A DNA stretch of 64,000 bases, taken from positions 1 through 64,000 of the forward strand of contig NZ_JAFMZP010000010.1 in NCBI RefSeq assembly GCF_024436435.1. The letters run 5' to 3'. The DNA is from Desertivirga xinjiangensis (GTDB lineage: Bacteria > Bacteroidota > Bacteroidia > Sphingobacteriales > Sphingobacteriaceae). Shown in pieces: positions 17,412 through 27,001 of this stretch. The notes under the pieces are model-generated. The model was given only the letters and a program-made list of their open reading frames with translations. It was not told the DNA's origin and did not search any database. Position 1 is the stretch's first letter, and every line of letters starts with the position of its first letter. Both the position numbers and the translations under genes were made by a program.

Positions 17412-17426
17412 ACGTTATTTCTATTA

Positions 17427-17466
17427 AAAACAGGTAGTTTTCCATAAGGGAACTACCTGTTTTTGT
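17427..17466 (+). terminator. Rho-independent terminator
   Basis: A perfect 13-base stem AAAACAGGTAGTT / AACTACCTGTTTT with an 11-base loop is followed by more T. It ends the helicase and small basic protein unit. Confidence 0.88.
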
Positions 17467-17592
17467 TTTAAAGCCCTATGGAGATTGCAACTTGTTAATA
17501 AAGCCTCAACCGGCTGCTCTCCTAAGGCAAGAATACCACCATTCCTCGCAACTAATACTCAAAAATCCCGTAATACTGCCATATAGTTAAAC

Positions 17593-20373
17593 ATGGCTTT
17601 AAGAGGTTTTCAGCATTCTTTAGATTTAGTATTTTGCCTTAACCGAGACGGGGGCATTGAAGATGTTAGCCATGCGTGTCTAAGTCTGCTCGGTTTTCAT
17701 CCTGATGAACTTATCGGAACTAAGTTCTTTAATCTGATTGTCAGCGAAGATAGAGAGCCAGTCAATACCTTGTTGGCTGATTTGATAGGTCGACAAGGCG
17801 GTTCCCGTTTAGAAACCATCTATATTCACAAGGACGGCGAAAGTATTCCATTTAGCTGGTCTGCTTCATGGTCAGAGGCTGACAACCTGGTGTTTTGCAT
17901 AGCTCACGACATACGGGAGCTGCATGCCGAACGCCAGAAGATAAAAGAAAAAGAAGAATTTTACCTTACCTTGCTTGAGCAAGGTTCAGACATGCTTATC
18001 CTGTTGGATCATGAGGGAAACTATCAATATATCAGTCCTTCTGTCCTTAAGATCCTCGGCTATCAACGAAACGAGCTCTTAAAAACGGATGCCCTGAGTC
18101 TTGTTCATCCTGATGATATGGACCGGGTTAGAAGTTTATGGGAATCTTTAGCCGTCACTACAACTATTCAGACGAGCTATCGCTATAGAATAGCAGGTGG
18201 TGAATGGCGCTGGATAGAGACTACGGCCAGTAATCACATCAATAATCCCCTGATCGGTGCTGTTGTAATAAATTCACGTGATATTACCGATCGCAAGGAG
18301 CAGGAGCTGGCTGTTAAACAAAGTGAAATTAAATACAGATCATTGTTTGATAATAATCCAGACATGGTGTATTATCAGGATAGGGAAGGTTACATTCTAG
18401 ATATTAATGATTCAGCCACACGACTATACAATCTGCCCCGTGAGACAATAATTAACAAACACTACTCACATTTCTTACGTCCCGAACAAAAAGAGTTATC
18501 AGAACGACAGCTGAAACGGGCCTTCGAGGGTTATCCTGTGAAGTTCGAACAGACTTTATTTTTGCAGGAAACCGGAACAACCCATCACATCGATATTACT
18601 AAAGTACCTGTAATTGTCGACGGAGAAGTGATCGGAATGCACACGGTATCGAAAGATATAACCAAGATAAAAACAGCCATGGAAACCATCAGATTGCAAT
18701 CTGAGGAGTTACAGGCCTTAAATGAAGAATTGCAAGTCCAATCGGAGGAACTAAGTGCGCAGTCGGAAAACTTGCTGATGTTAAATAACGAGCTACAGCA
18801 AGAACGCGACCGCGCCGAAAAAGCGAGCCTGGCTAAAAGTGCTTTTCTGGCAGCAATGAGTCATGAAATCAGAACCCCCATGAATGGAGTTTTGGGAATG
18901 GCTTCATTACTCGACAGCACCCCGCTAAGTCCTGAGCAACGAGACTATACCAACACCATTCTAAATAGCGGTGAGGCTCTTTTAAGTGTAATTAATGACA
19001 TTCTCGACTTTTCAAAAATTGAATCTGGTAATCTGGAGATTGATATACATAATTTTAACTTGCGAAAATGTATCGAAGAGGTACTCGATTTATTTTCCGC
19101 TAAAATTGGTAGCGCTGGCCTGGAGCTGCTATTTGAAATAGATCATAAGATTCCATTTAACGTGATGGGAGATAGCCTGCGTTTAAGGCAGGTATTAATT
19201 AATCTTATAGGCAATGCCATTAAGTTCACCCCGCAAGGAGAGGTTCATATCCAGGTGCTTCTCGCCGAAAAAAGGGCTGATGGTTCACTTTCTGTTAACT
19301 TCAGTGTTAAAGATACCGGTATCGGGATACCATATGATAAACTTTCGTCCTTATTCAAAGCTTTTTCTCAGGTAGATTCAACAACAACCCGCAAATATGG
19401 AGGGACGGGTTTAGGCCTGGTTATCAGTAAGAAGCTTATTACATTAATGGGCGGGGATATATCGGTTGTGAGTGAGCCAGGTAATGGTGCCTGTTTTTCC
19501 TTCAATATTGAACTTAGGGAAGGGCAGACAAGTGGCTTTAGTCAAGGTACAGGAAAAAGTAATGTTGACTTGAAAGGAAAACGGATACTTGTAATTGACG
19601 ACAACGAGACAAATCGCAGAATCTTAAAGGACCAGCTCGAGCTATGGGAAATATGTGTAGTTTTGACATCTTCGGGGATTGAGGCTCTAAACTTCTTAAA
19701 ACAGGATTCTGCATTTGATCTGGTAATAACTGATATGCAGATGCCAGAGATGGACGGCGTTGAGCTGGCAGGTAAACTAAAAGATATCACCAATAGCATA
19801 CCGGTTATACTTTTAAGCTCTATAGGAGATGAGAATAAAAAGCATTACGCTCACTTGTTTTCTTCTGTATTGAGTAAGCCGGTTAGACAGCAGGTGCTTT
19901 TTGATGTAATAGCCGAAAATCTCAGCCAAAAACAAAAAGTAATGACTAATACTAGTAATCCTGCTAAAATACTCAGTAAAGAATTCGCTCTTGATCATCC
20001 TCTTAGGATTCTGGTAGCCGAGGACAATCTGATAAATCAGAAACTGATACAACGCATTTTAGAGAAGTTAGGTTATACGAGTACTCTCGCTTTTAATGGT
20101 AAAGAGGTTTTAGCCGCATTAGACAATACAGAATTCGATATCATTTTAATGGATATTCAAATGCCCGAAATGGACGGTTTGGAGGCAACCAGGATCATAA
20201 GAAGCGATTATGACGTTCAGCCATTCATAGTAGCTCTAACAGCTAATGCGATGGAGGAAGACAAAGAAACTTGTTTAAAATCCGGAATGAATGACTATTT
20301 ATCAAAACCAATTGACGTAAAAATCCTTATGGATATATTAAGAAGTACTGCCGCCCTGCAAAAACAAACTTAG
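17593..20373 (+). CDS. Hybrid sensor histidine kinase with three PAS and two receiver domains
   Basis: A 926-residue cytoplasmic hybrid kinase with no membrane segments. Three PAS domains cover about 1-115, 120-250 and 255-370, and a coiled coil of repeated QSEEL/AQSENL units covers about 372-415. The HisKA domain has H424 in [11 protein letters not shown], and the HATPase spans about 530-645 ([17 protein letters not shown]). Two receiver domains follow, with acceptor Asp at about 714 and 854, both in the [18 protein letters not shown] context. There is no output domain, so it must pass phosphate to a separate partner. The kinase downstream is a possible functional neighbour. Confidence 0.93.
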   Translation: MALRGFQHSLDLVFCLNRDGGIEDVSHACLSLLGFHPDELIGTKFFNLIVSEDREPVNTLLADLIGRQGGSRLETIYIHKDGESIPFSWSASWSEADNLVFCIAHDIRELHAERQKIKEKEEFYLTLLEQGSDMLILLDHEGNYQYISPSVLKILGYQRNELLKTDALSLVHPDDMDRVRSLWESLAVTTTIQTSYRYRIAGGEWRWIETTASNHINNPLIGAVVINSRDITDRKEQELAVKQSEIKYRSLFDNNPDMVYYQDREGYILDINDSATRLYNLPRETIINKHYSHFLRPEQKELSERQLKRAFEGYPVKFEQTLFLQETGTTHHIDITKVPVIVDGEVIGMHTVSKDITKIKTAMETIRLQSEELQALNEELQVQSEELSAQSENLLMLNNELQQERDRAEKASLAKSAFLAAMSHEIRTPMNGVLGMASLLDSTPLSPEQRDYTNTILNSGEALLSVINDILDFSKIESGNLEIDIHNFNLRKCIEEVLDLFSAKIGSAGLELLFEIDHKIPFNVMGDSLRLRQVLINLIGNAIKFTPQGEVHIQVLLAEKRADGSLSVNFSVKDTGIGIPYDKLSSLFKAFSQVDSTTTRKYGGTGLGLVISKKLITLMGGDISVVSEPGNGACFSFNIELREGQTSGFSQGTGKSNVDLKGKRILVIDDNETNRRILKDQLELWEICVVLTSSGIEALNFLKQDSAFDLVITDMQMPEMDGVELAGKLKDITNSIPVILLSSIGDENKKHYAHLFSSVLSKPVRQQVLFDVIAENLSQKQKVMTNTSNPAKILSKEFALDHPLRILVAEDNLINQKLIQRILEKLGYTSTLAFNGKEVLAALDNTEFDIILMDIQMPEMDGLEATRIIRSDYDVQPFIVALTANAMEEDKETCLKSGMNDYLSKPIDVKILMDILRSTAALQKQT

Positions 20374-20434
20374 TTGAAGACTCGTTGATCGAGTTGTTAC
20401 CATTACAGGTCTTTCACTACTCAATTAATATCGA

Positions 20435-21496
20435 ATGAATTCTGACATTTTTAAGTTTTTTGTTGATCACTTTCCTCATGCTCAATGTATATTAGATCTG
20501 AAGCAGGATCGAATCCTCTATACTAATTTAGCATTCAGGAAAATGGTAGATGTTAATGAGCATAGTAGTTTGGATCGTGAATATTTCACAGAAAGGATAC
20601 CTGCAGAAGATCTTGATTATCTAAAGAAGAAATTTGAGGGACTTAACCAACCTGGCTCCAGTGTTGAGGCGGATGTAAGATTTGGGTTGGACGAAGCCGA
20701 GCTTAAATGGATAAGGTTGACACTCCTTCTTTATAGGTTAACTGAAGGACCAATTGTCCTGGTCACCGTTGCTGATATCACTGCGCAAGCGTCTAATTTG
20801 GATCACTACAAGAAATTTTCAAACAAGAAAAACTCAGTACTTAATATCATTGCCCATGACTTAAGAGGATCCCTGGGTGTCGCTCAAATGGCCAATTCTG
20901 TATTGCTTAAAAAGATCCAGGATCCGGAGCTTACTATTTTTACCAATACCATTTCCAAAGTGACAAGGCAGGCCATCGATCTTATTTCTGATCTCACAGA
21001 AAGAGAGTTCCTGCAAACGGCTGAAGTAGTCCTTGTAAAGAAGAGAATAAATATATCCGCCAAGCTAAAGGAAGTGGTCGAGGAATACAAGAATACCGAA
21101 GAGTTAACAAACCGGAGATTTGAATTTATCAGCTTACCTGATGATATTTTCCTGAATGCAGACGAACCCAAGTTCATCCAGGTAATCAATAATTTGATGA
21201 CAAACGCATTAAAGTTCACCAAAGCCGGAGGGGAGATTATCATGCGCATAGAGGAAAAGTCTGATACAGTGCTTTTCTCAGTATCAGATAATGGTATAGG
21301 CATCCCTGAAAAATATCACGCTACGTTGTTTGATAAGTTCACCAATGCCAGCAGGAAAGGCTTACAAGGTGAACCTTCGGTAGGTTTGGGTATGTCTATA
21401 ATGAAAACTATCGTCGAATGGCATAATGGGAAGATATGGTTCCAGTCCAAAGAGGGAGACGGTACAACTATCTATTTTGAACTACCAAAAAACTAG
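20435..21496 (+). CDS. PAS-domain sensor histidine kinase
   Basis: A 353-residue soluble kinase. An N-terminal PAS domain (about 1-115) is followed by a HisKA-like helix pair with His in IAHDLRGSLG (about 137) and an HATPase domain (about 240-353: NNLMTNALKFT, DNGIGIP, GLGMSIM). No transmembrane segment or receiver is present. It starts 61 bases after the hybrid kinase and may share its transcript, so the two could feed one phosphorelay. No response regulator with a DNA-binding domain is adjacent. Confidence 0.9.
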   Translation: MNSDIFKFFVDHFPHAQCILDLKQDRILYTNLAFRKMVDVNEHSSLDREYFTERIPAEDLDYLKKKFEGLNQPGSSVEADVRFGLDEAELKWIRLTLLLYRLTEGPIVLVTVADITAQASNLDHYKKFSNKKNSVLNIIAHDLRGSLGVAQMANSVLLKKIQDPELTIFTNTISKVTRQAIDLISDLTEREFLQTAEVVLVKKRINISAKLKEVVEEYKNTEELTNRRFEFISLPDDIFLNADEPKFIQVINNLMTNALKFTKAGGEIIMRIEEKSDTVLFSVSDNGIGIPEKYHATLFDKFTNASRKGLQGEPSVGLGMSIMKTIVEWHNGKIWFQSKEGDGTTIYFELPKN

Positions 21497-21619
21497 GTGT
21501 GCTAGATAGTAGATGAGATTCTGCGGCTCCCTAACACATGTGTAATAAAAAACCAGCTGGCACTTTCTCCAGATCACACATTTATTTCTAAATTTAGAAG
21601 GTTTTTTACTCGAGCACAC

Positions 21620-22171
21620 ATGATACATGATCCTGAACAGTTAGAAATTAATGGCCACCTGCTAAACCTTCAGCTAACTGAAGTTGAAGGACAATATCAA
21701 TCCAGAATCAAAATCGAAGTACTTAAAAACTCCGGGATCATTCATGAAAAGGAACTCCTGGTTCACGGAACATCTTTCTTATATGATTTGAAAGATAACC
21801 AGGAAGGCGGCACCATCGCTGGCTTCGATGACAAACTTTTAATCAGTTGTGGTGATTCACTTATGTGCTATTCTGTACCTGACTTAGACCCGGTATGGAT
21901 ATTTCAGCCAGATCAGTTCGATCTCTTTGAATTTTATTCAATTGAGGACGATTTTCTAATAAGGGGAGAAACCAGTGTTTACAGGGTGGATAAGGAAGGT
22001 AACAAAGTTTGGGATTTTGCCGGGAAAGATATCTTCGTAAATATGGAAGGTAAAAAAGAAGTTAATATAAACGGAGACCATATCTTGCTTACGGACATTA
22101 ATGGCGACGAGTACAAATTAAGTTATCAGGGTGAACTTCTTTCTCCAACTGACTATAGATTTCTCACATAA
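21620..22171 (+). CDS. Hypothetical protein with beta-rich, propeller-like repeats
   Basis: A 183-residue cytoplasmic protein without a signal peptide. It contains short beta-hairpin repeats rich in Trp, Asp and Gly (PVWIFQPDQFDLFEFYS; KVWDFAGKDIF; HILLTDINGDEYKL), suggestive of beta-propeller blades, but too short for a full propeller. I do not recognise a functional family. It stands between a kinase gene and an OmpA-type lipoprotein gene, each separated by more than 100 bases. Confidence 0.6.
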   Translation: MIHDPEQLEINGHLLNLQLTEVEGQYQSRIKIEVLKNSGIIHEKELLVHGTSFLYDLKDNQEGGTIAGFDDKLLISCGDSLMCYSVPDLDPVWIFQPDQFDLFEFYSIEDDFLIRGETSVYRVDKEGNKVWDFAGKDIFVNMEGKKEVNINGDHILLTDINGDEYKLSYQGELLSPTDYRFLT

Positions 22172-22289
22172 ATTGTATTTTGTTTAGGACAATATTTTGA
22201 TTATTTAATTTGAAAACTGTTGTCATTCAATAATTTAAATTCAATTCATTTCAGGCATCAATATTGAATAATAGTTATAACTATTGTTC

Positions 22290-22310
22290 GGAACCTTCAC
22301 GTGAGGTTCC
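22290..22310. terminator. Hairpin between the hypothetical gene and the OmpA gene
   Basis: GGAACCTTCACGTGAGGTTCC is an almost perfect inverted repeat followed by TATTGTTT. It could be a weak terminator for the upstream gene or a leader hairpin of the OmpA lipoprotein gene that starts 25 bases later. Confidence 0.4.
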
Positions 22311-22334
22311 TATTGTTTAACTAAATGAATCATT

Positions 22335-23183
22335 ATGAATTTTAAATATTTAATTTTGACTGCCACTGCACCGCTTTTTTTGTTCTCATCATGTTCGAAA
22401 AAGTTAAAAGAGGCGGAGCTACGGTATAATAACCTGAACACCTCCTACATGGCCCTTCAAGGGCAAATGGCTGCTTGTCGTGATTCCTCTGCTAAATATC
22501 TCGATAGAATAAAAGCGCTGAATGATCAGTTGAGTAATCAGCAAACAAGTAATTCACAAATGCTGCAGCAATTGAAAGACCTTTCAGTAATCTCTGGCTC
22601 TCAGGCGGAAAGTATTAAAAAGTCGCTCGAAAATATAGGTGCTAAAGATGCTTATATTAAAGACCTTCAATCTGCTATTTCAAGAAAGGATTCATTGAAT
22701 ATGGCTTTAGTTATGAACCTGAAAGGCGCGATAGGTAATTTAGACGATCAGGATATTAATATCAAAGTCGACAAAGGCGTGGTTTATATAGACATCTCCG
22801 ATAAACTCCTTTTCAAAAGTGGTCGTTATGAAGTCAATCAGCAGGCAAAAGTAGTCCTTGGAAAAGTAGCCACAGTGTTAAAGAATCAACCGGATATCGA
22901 GTTTATGGTTGAAGGTCATACAGACAATGTTCCTTATAGGGACGGTGTTTTGTTGGATAACTGGGATTTAAGTGTTAAAAGAGCCACTTCAGTAGTTAGA
23001 ATCCTGCAAAGCGAATACGGAGTTCCGGCGGCCAGGATGACAGCCGCCGGCCGCGGTGAATATATTCCCCTTGCATCGAATGATACCGACAGTGGAAGGG
23101 CGACCAATCGTCGTACACGTATCGTAATTCTACCGGAACTTGACCAGTTCTTTAAACTGCTCGAAAGTCCTCAGCGTAAATAA
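22335..23183 (+). CDS. OmpA-family peptidoglycan-binding lipoprotein
   Basis: A 282-residue lipoprotein. The signal peptide ends in the lipobox FSSC (Cys about 20). A coiled-coil segment (about 22-125) leads to an OmpA C-terminal domain (about 150-275) with VEGHTDNVPYRDG, NWDLSVKRATSVVRIL and NRRTRIVI. The last of these carries the peptidoglycan-binding Arg. It would tie the outer membrane to the cell wall. The form is like the Pal/MotB-type proteins common in Bacteroidota. The coiled coil suggests oligomers. It is a single gene closed by its own terminator. Confidence 0.92.
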   Translation: MNFKYLILTATAPLFLFSSCSKKLKEAELRYNNLNTSYMALQGQMAACRDSSAKYLDRIKALNDQLSNQQTSNSQMLQQLKDLSVISGSQAESIKKSLENIGAKDAYIKDLQSAISRKDSLNMALVMNLKGAIGNLDDQDINIKVDKGVVYIDISDKLLFKSGRYEVNQQAKVVLGKVATVLKNQPDIEFMVEGHTDNVPYRDGVLLDNWDLSVKRATSVVRILQSEYGVPAARMTAAGRGEYIPLASNDTDSGRATNRRTRIVILPELDQFFKLLESPQRK

Positions 23184-23203
23184 TCCGCAGGATAAATGCA
23201 GGG

Positions 23204-23240
23204 AAGCCCGTACCCCAAAGTGTTACGGGCTTTCTTATTA
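23204..23240. terminator. Terminator between convergent genes
   Basis: AAGCCCGTA pairs with TACGGGCTT and is followed by TTCTTATTA. It lies between the convergent OmpA lipoprotein and methyltransferase genes. Confidence 0.7.
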
Positions 23241-23244
23241 CTTA

Positions 23245-24435
23245 TTACTCTATACGTTCTGCTTCTATAACTAATAGCCTGCTGTCAGCAGCCATACAAA
23301 AGAACAGAAAAAGCTCCCCGCCATCGCTGATCTTATGCTTCTTTTTTATCTGCTCCGGAGAGTAAGGAAAATTCCTTGAGATCACGTTGGCTTTCCTTGC
23401 CTGTTTCAATTTTGAGAACTCGCCGTAATTGGTACTTCTATTTACACGGTACACTTTACCGATAAAAGATAGACCTGCCTGATCGGATGTATACAGATGA
23501 GTGTTGACATGAAGCTTTCTAATAGTATACCTGTTGGCAATCATTTTAAAGCAGCCCGCTTTTAAAAGGGCCACATCTGGTTCATAAAGGAAGTTAGCCG
23601 GGGTAGAAGCCTCTGGTAAAGCCAGATTTCTTTCTTCGCTAAAAAAAAATGAGAATGAGCTTGTGTTTACCAGCTGGTGTTCCTGTAAAGCAGACGCTAT
23701 AATCCGGGCTTCTCCATTGAAGTTTTTATCGATCACCCACAACAATTCCTTACAATCATTTTTGACGCTTATTACATGAACTTCCCTGACATTACTTAAT
23801 TCTTTTAAACCCGACTGAATATCAAAAAGCGGAGATGTTTTGATAATGATCCTTGAAGCTTTACTTAGTAACAAGGGCAGGTTGCTCACAACATCGGGTT
23901 CGGTATCTTTTAGAAGGAACACTTTTCTGGTTTGTACCCGTCGTGCAGGATCGACATAAATGGTATCAAAACTAAGCTGTGTATCCCGCAGATATTCGAG
24001 ACTGTCGCCCTTTACAAAGTGAAGGTTCTGGGCAGACAGCAAGCGGCTGTTGTGCGCAGCAATATCCGAGAGTTCAGCATTTTGTTCAACATGGTAAACC
24101 TGCTTTACTCGTTTGGAAAAGTAATAGCTGTCAACACCGAATCCACCCGTAAGATCCACCAAAATATCGCCCTTTGCAAGCTGACTTTTGTATTCAGCGG
24201 TGCTCTCAGACGATGTTTGTTCCAGATTCAATTTTGGGGGAAAGTAAATTCCCGATGTTTTAAACCATAGAGGGAGTTTCTTTTGACTTCGCTTTTTACC
24301 ATCGATCTGCGTAGCCAAATCCCTTGTACTGACCGCTTCGAAGGGGCTCTTTTTTAATAGTATCTTATTAATGTCTTCATTTAGATTAGAAGCGATAAAC
24401 TCCTGTATTTCATGTTTTAATAGTTGAGTATTCAT
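23245..24435 (-). CDS. Class I SAM-dependent methyltransferase with THUMP-like C-terminal domain
   Basis: About 396 residues from the ATG at 24435, which sits two bases after the aspartate-kinase stop; a GTG further up is less likely. A helical N-terminal part precedes a Rossmann methyltransferase core with SAM motif I (LVDLTGGFGVDSYYFSK) and a DTIYVDPARR motif IV. A THUMP-like C-terminal region follows (about 310-390). The THUMP-like part suggests an RNA substrate, but the target base is unknown. It is third in a yggS-aspartate kinase-methyltransferase operon. Confidence 0.82.
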   Translation of the reverse strand: MNTQLLKHEIQEFIASNLNEDINKILLKKSPFEAVSTRDLATQIDGKKRSQKKLPLWFKTSGIYFPPKLNLEQTSSESTAEYKSQLAKGDILVDLTGGFGVDSYYFSKRVKQVYHVEQNAELSDIAAHNSRLLSAQNLHFVKGDSLEYLRDTQLSFDTIYVDPARRVQTRKVFLLKDTEPDVVSNLPLLLSKASRIIIKTSPLFDIQSGLKELSNVREVHVISVKNDCKELLWVIDKNFNGEARIIASALQEHQLVNTSSFSFFFSEERNLALPEASTPANFLYEPDVALLKAGCFKMIANRYTIRKLHVNTHLYTSDQAGLSFIGKVYRVNRSTNYGEFSKLKQARKANVISRNFPYSPEQIKKKHKISDGGELFLFFCMAADSRLLVIEAERIE

Positions 24436-24437
24436 AT

Positions 24438-25712
24438 TTAACCGGCCGGCAAGTTTTTCATTACCATCTGACACGTGTGACGGCTCTTAACTTCAAGCAG
24501 GACGGATTTATTTAGAGTCACCCTGTCTATGGTTTGCTGATTGTAATAGCGAATGGTAACCAGCTCAAGTCCTTCATTAAAAACTACTTTGTAGGTAGAG
24601 GATAGTCGAGAGATCAGTTTTTTGATCTTCTCCGGATCATTATCAACACAAATGGAAAAGCTCAATGCAGAATTTAGCATGGTGTTAACCTTAACGCGGT
24701 TTGAGTGCAGGATATCAAATATATGGCTCAGGCTTTCCTCAATAATAAAGGAATAATCCTTCGGCAATATAGATATTAATACCTGATCGACTTTGAAGAT
24801 GAAAGAGGGTATATGCCGTGCTTTCTCATGATCGCTTATCACAGTGCCCGGTGAACCATGATGAATAAACGACCGGACATACAGAGGTATAGACTTATTT
24901 TGTAATGGCTTTATGGTTTTAGGATGAATGACGGTAGCCCCATAATACGTTAGTTCAATAGCATCGTGGTAACTTATGTGTGGCATTAATTCGGTTTTAT
25001 CAAACCATTTAGGATCAGCATTTAATACACCTGGAACGTCTTTCCAAATGGTTACTGCATCTGCCTTTATGGAAGATGCAAAAATAGCTGCTGTATAGTC
25101 AGATCCTTCGCGGCCTAATGTAGTGGTGAAGTTTTCGGATGTGCCGCCAATAAAGCCCTGAGTAACTGCCACCTGCTTTTCCAGGATTGCGGGCAGCTGG
25201 CTTACAATGGCGTTTTGCGTTTTATCCCAGTTCACCTTGCCCTCGCGGTAGGTGTTATCGGTATGTATAAAGCCGCGGGCATCCAGCCACCTGCTGCTGA
25301 TGCCTGTAGAATTAAGGTAGGCATTTACGATTTTTGAGGATACAACTTCTCCCAGAGACACAATCTGATCATAAGTGTAATCAAAATCATCATGAGGATC
25401 TTCTTCCAATATCCACTCAATTTCTACGAATGCATTGGCTACATCATCGAACGCTGCCCGGTTTTCATTACCAAACAGCTCCAGCATTATGTTTTCGTGG
25501 TAGTTCTTGATCTCTTCGAGCATTTCATGTGTATCCTGGTGCCGTGCATGGTAAGCCATGGCAAGAGCCTCCAGGGCATTTGTGGTTTTACCCATTGCAG
25601 AAACTACTATCAGCAGTTGTTTGTTGGTAGCCAGCCGGATGATCTCTGCAAGATTCTTCACTCCCTCTGCATCCTTTATGGATGCACCACCGAATTTGTA
25701 AACTTCAGACAT
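24438..25712 (-). CDS. lysC: Aspartate kinase (monofunctional)
   Basis: About 424 residues from the ATG at 25712 (MSEVYKFGGASIKDAEG); an upstream GTG would overlap yggS and is disfavoured. The amino-acid-kinase fold has the N-terminal KFGGASI phosphate loop, the TTLGREGSDYTAA substrate loop and a WKDVPGVLNADP nucleotide segment, with two ACT-like regulatory domains at about 300-415. It phosphorylates aspartate, the first step toward lysine, threonine and methionine. A riboswitch-controlled homoserine dehydrogenase sits 25 kb away. No dehydrogenase domain is fused. Confidence 0.9.
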   Translation of the reverse strand: MSEVYKFGGASIKDAEGVKNLAEIIRLATNKQLLIVVSAMGKTTNALEALAMAYHARHQDTHEMLEEIKNYHENIMLELFGNENRAAFDDVANAFVEIEWILEEDPHDDFDYTYDQIVSLGEVVSSKIVNAYLNSTGISSRWLDARGFIHTDNTYREGKVNWDKTQNAIVSQLPAILEKQVAVTQGFIGGTSENFTTTLGREGSDYTAAIFASSIKADAVTIWKDVPGVLNADPKWFDKTELMPHISYHDAIELTYYGATVIHPKTIKPLQNKSIPLYVRSFIHHGSPGTVISDHEKARHIPSFIFKVDQVLISILPKDYSFIIEESLSHIFDILHSNRVKVNTMLNSALSFSICVDNDPEKIKKLISRLSSTYKVVFNEGLELVTIRYYNQQTIDRVTLNKSVLLEVKSRHTCQMVMKNLPAG

Positions 25713-25719
25713 GTCGACC

Positions 25720-26397
25720 CTATATTTTTGTTTCACGATGTCCGAAAATTGTACTGCCGATACGAACCATAGTACTTCCTTGTTCTATTGCAACTTTATA
25801 ATCTCCCGACATCCCCATGGAAACTTCTTTAAAAGCCTCGTCTTTCCGGAAAAAACTTTGTTTTATTCCGTCAAAAAAGGTTTTTAATTCATAGAACTCT
25901 TCTTTAATCTGTTTTGGATTGTCTGTGTTTGTTGCAATCCCCATCACGCCAACTAAACGCACATTCTTTAGATTTGCAAAATCATCTGAACGTAAAAGCT
26001 CTATAGCCTCGTCAAAACCCAGACCAAACTTGGTTTCTTCGTCCGCGATATATACCTGCAGCAGGCAATCTATGATCCGGTTATTTTTCTTAGCTTGTTT
26101 ATCAATTTCCTGCAACAGCTTTAATCTATCTACCGAGTGTATCAGTTTTATGAAAGGAGCAATGTATTTAACCTTGTTGGTTTGCAGGTGGCCTATCAGG
26201 TGCCACTCTATATCTTTAGGCAGCTCTTCATACTTATCAACCAATTCCTGCACCTGGTTTTCACCAAAAATCCTCTGACCAGCCTGGTAGGCTTCCATTA
26301 TTTCCTCTTTGGGTTTCGTTTTTGAAACAGCAATTAACTTAACGTGTAAACGGTCGGTTTCTTTCTTTAATTCTGTTAGGTTGGCTGCTATACTCAT
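25720..26397 (-). CDS. yggS: YggS/PLPBP-family pyridoxal phosphate homeostasis protein
   Basis: A 225-residue single-domain TIM-barrel protein of the PLP-binding YggS family. LIAVSKTKP holds the PLP lysine near residue 26, followed by FGENQVQEL, WHLIGHLQTNK and the phosphate-binding SMGMSGDYKVAIEQGSTMVRIG near the C-terminus. It has no enzymatic activity in known members but controls free PLP and amino-acid balance. It is first in the operon with aspartate kinase, seven bases upstream. Confidence 0.93.
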   Translation of the reverse strand: MSIAANLTELKKETDRLHVKLIAVSKTKPKEEIMEAYQAGQRIFGENQVQELVDKYEELPKDIEWHLIGHLQTNKVKYIAPFIKLIHSVDRLKLLQEIDKQAKKNNRIIDCLLQVYIADEETKFGLGFDEAIELLRSDDFANLKNVRLVGVMGIATNTDNPKQIKEEFYELKTFFDGIKQSFFRKDEAFKEVSMGMSGDYKVAIEQGSTMVRIGSTIFGHRETKI

Positions 26398-26404
26398 TTA
26401 TATG

Positions 26405-26412
26405 TATTTTTG
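26405..26412 (+). promoter_or_regulatory. Candidate -7 promoter element for DUF4296-mutS2
   Basis: TATTTTTG fits TAnnTTTG and ends 25 bases before the ATG at 26438, giving a normal short leader for the DUF4296-mutS2 unit. Confidence 0.45.
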
Positions 26413-26437
26413 TCGAAAATCACGGCTAAATTAAGAA

Positions 26438-27001
26438 ATGAGGCGTTTACTGGTATTGTTTTTTATTTTCATTTTTTTTGAGGCATGTAATTCGGGCAAA
26501 ACTCCCGACGGCATAATACCTCAGGAGGCAATGATCGATGTGTTAACAGATATGCACCTGGCAGATGGTTACACCTCATCTCTTATCGACACACCACAAA
26601 TTGTGGCGGTATATCAATCTCTATATAAAACTCACGGTATTGACTCCCTGAAGTTTATGAAAAGCCTTTCTTTCTATTCTAAAGATCCTGTTCGTTTAAA
26701 GGAAATGTACGGGCAGGTAGAAAGCAGACTTTCTGTGATGGAAAAGGATGAGCAAAAGAAAGAAGAAATAAAACGTAAGCAGCAGGAGAAACGCGATAAG
26801 CAGATAGCTGACTCGTTAAAAAGACAGGAAAAACTAAGAAAGGACTCTCTGAGAAGAGACTCCATAAAAATGATTTCAATAAAAAAGGAAGCTCTCAGAA
26901 AAGATTCGCTGAAGAAAGATTCTGTGAAGAAAGCAAAGATGGAGCTGAAGTTGAAGAAGGAACGAAAAAAAAATGATTTACCCGCAAAACGCAATAGATA
27001 A
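26438..27001 (+). CDS. DUF4296-family lipoprotein with highly charged C-terminal tail
   Basis: A 187-residue exported protein. The signal peptide ends in a lipobox-like FFEAC (Cys about 17). The DUF4296 domain spans about 25-105 (IIPQEAMIDVLTDMHLADGY, ...MYGQVESRL). The last 80 residues are almost only Lys, Arg, Asp, Ser and Glu, with repeated R/K-K-D-S units (RKDSLRRDS, RKDSLKKDS), probably a long charged helix. Function unknown. Its 3' end overlaps the mutS2 start by 29 bases, so the two are likely coupled although unrelated in function. Confidence 0.85.
   Translation: MRRLLVLFFIFIFFEACNSGKTPDGIIPQEAMIDVLTDMHLADGYTSSLIDTPQIVAVYQSLYKTHGIDSLKFMKSLSFYSKDPVRLKEMYGQVESRLSVMEKDEQKKEEIKRKQQEKRDKQIADSLKRQEKLRKDSLRRDSIKMISIKKEALRKDSLKKDSVKKAKMELKLKKERKKNDLPAKRNR

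Noticed and set aside
24436-24474. GTG-started extension of the methyltransferase into aspartate kinase
   Set aside because: ATG at 24435, two bases after the kinase stop, is the natural operon start; the same logic removes the GTG extension of the kinase (25713-25736).
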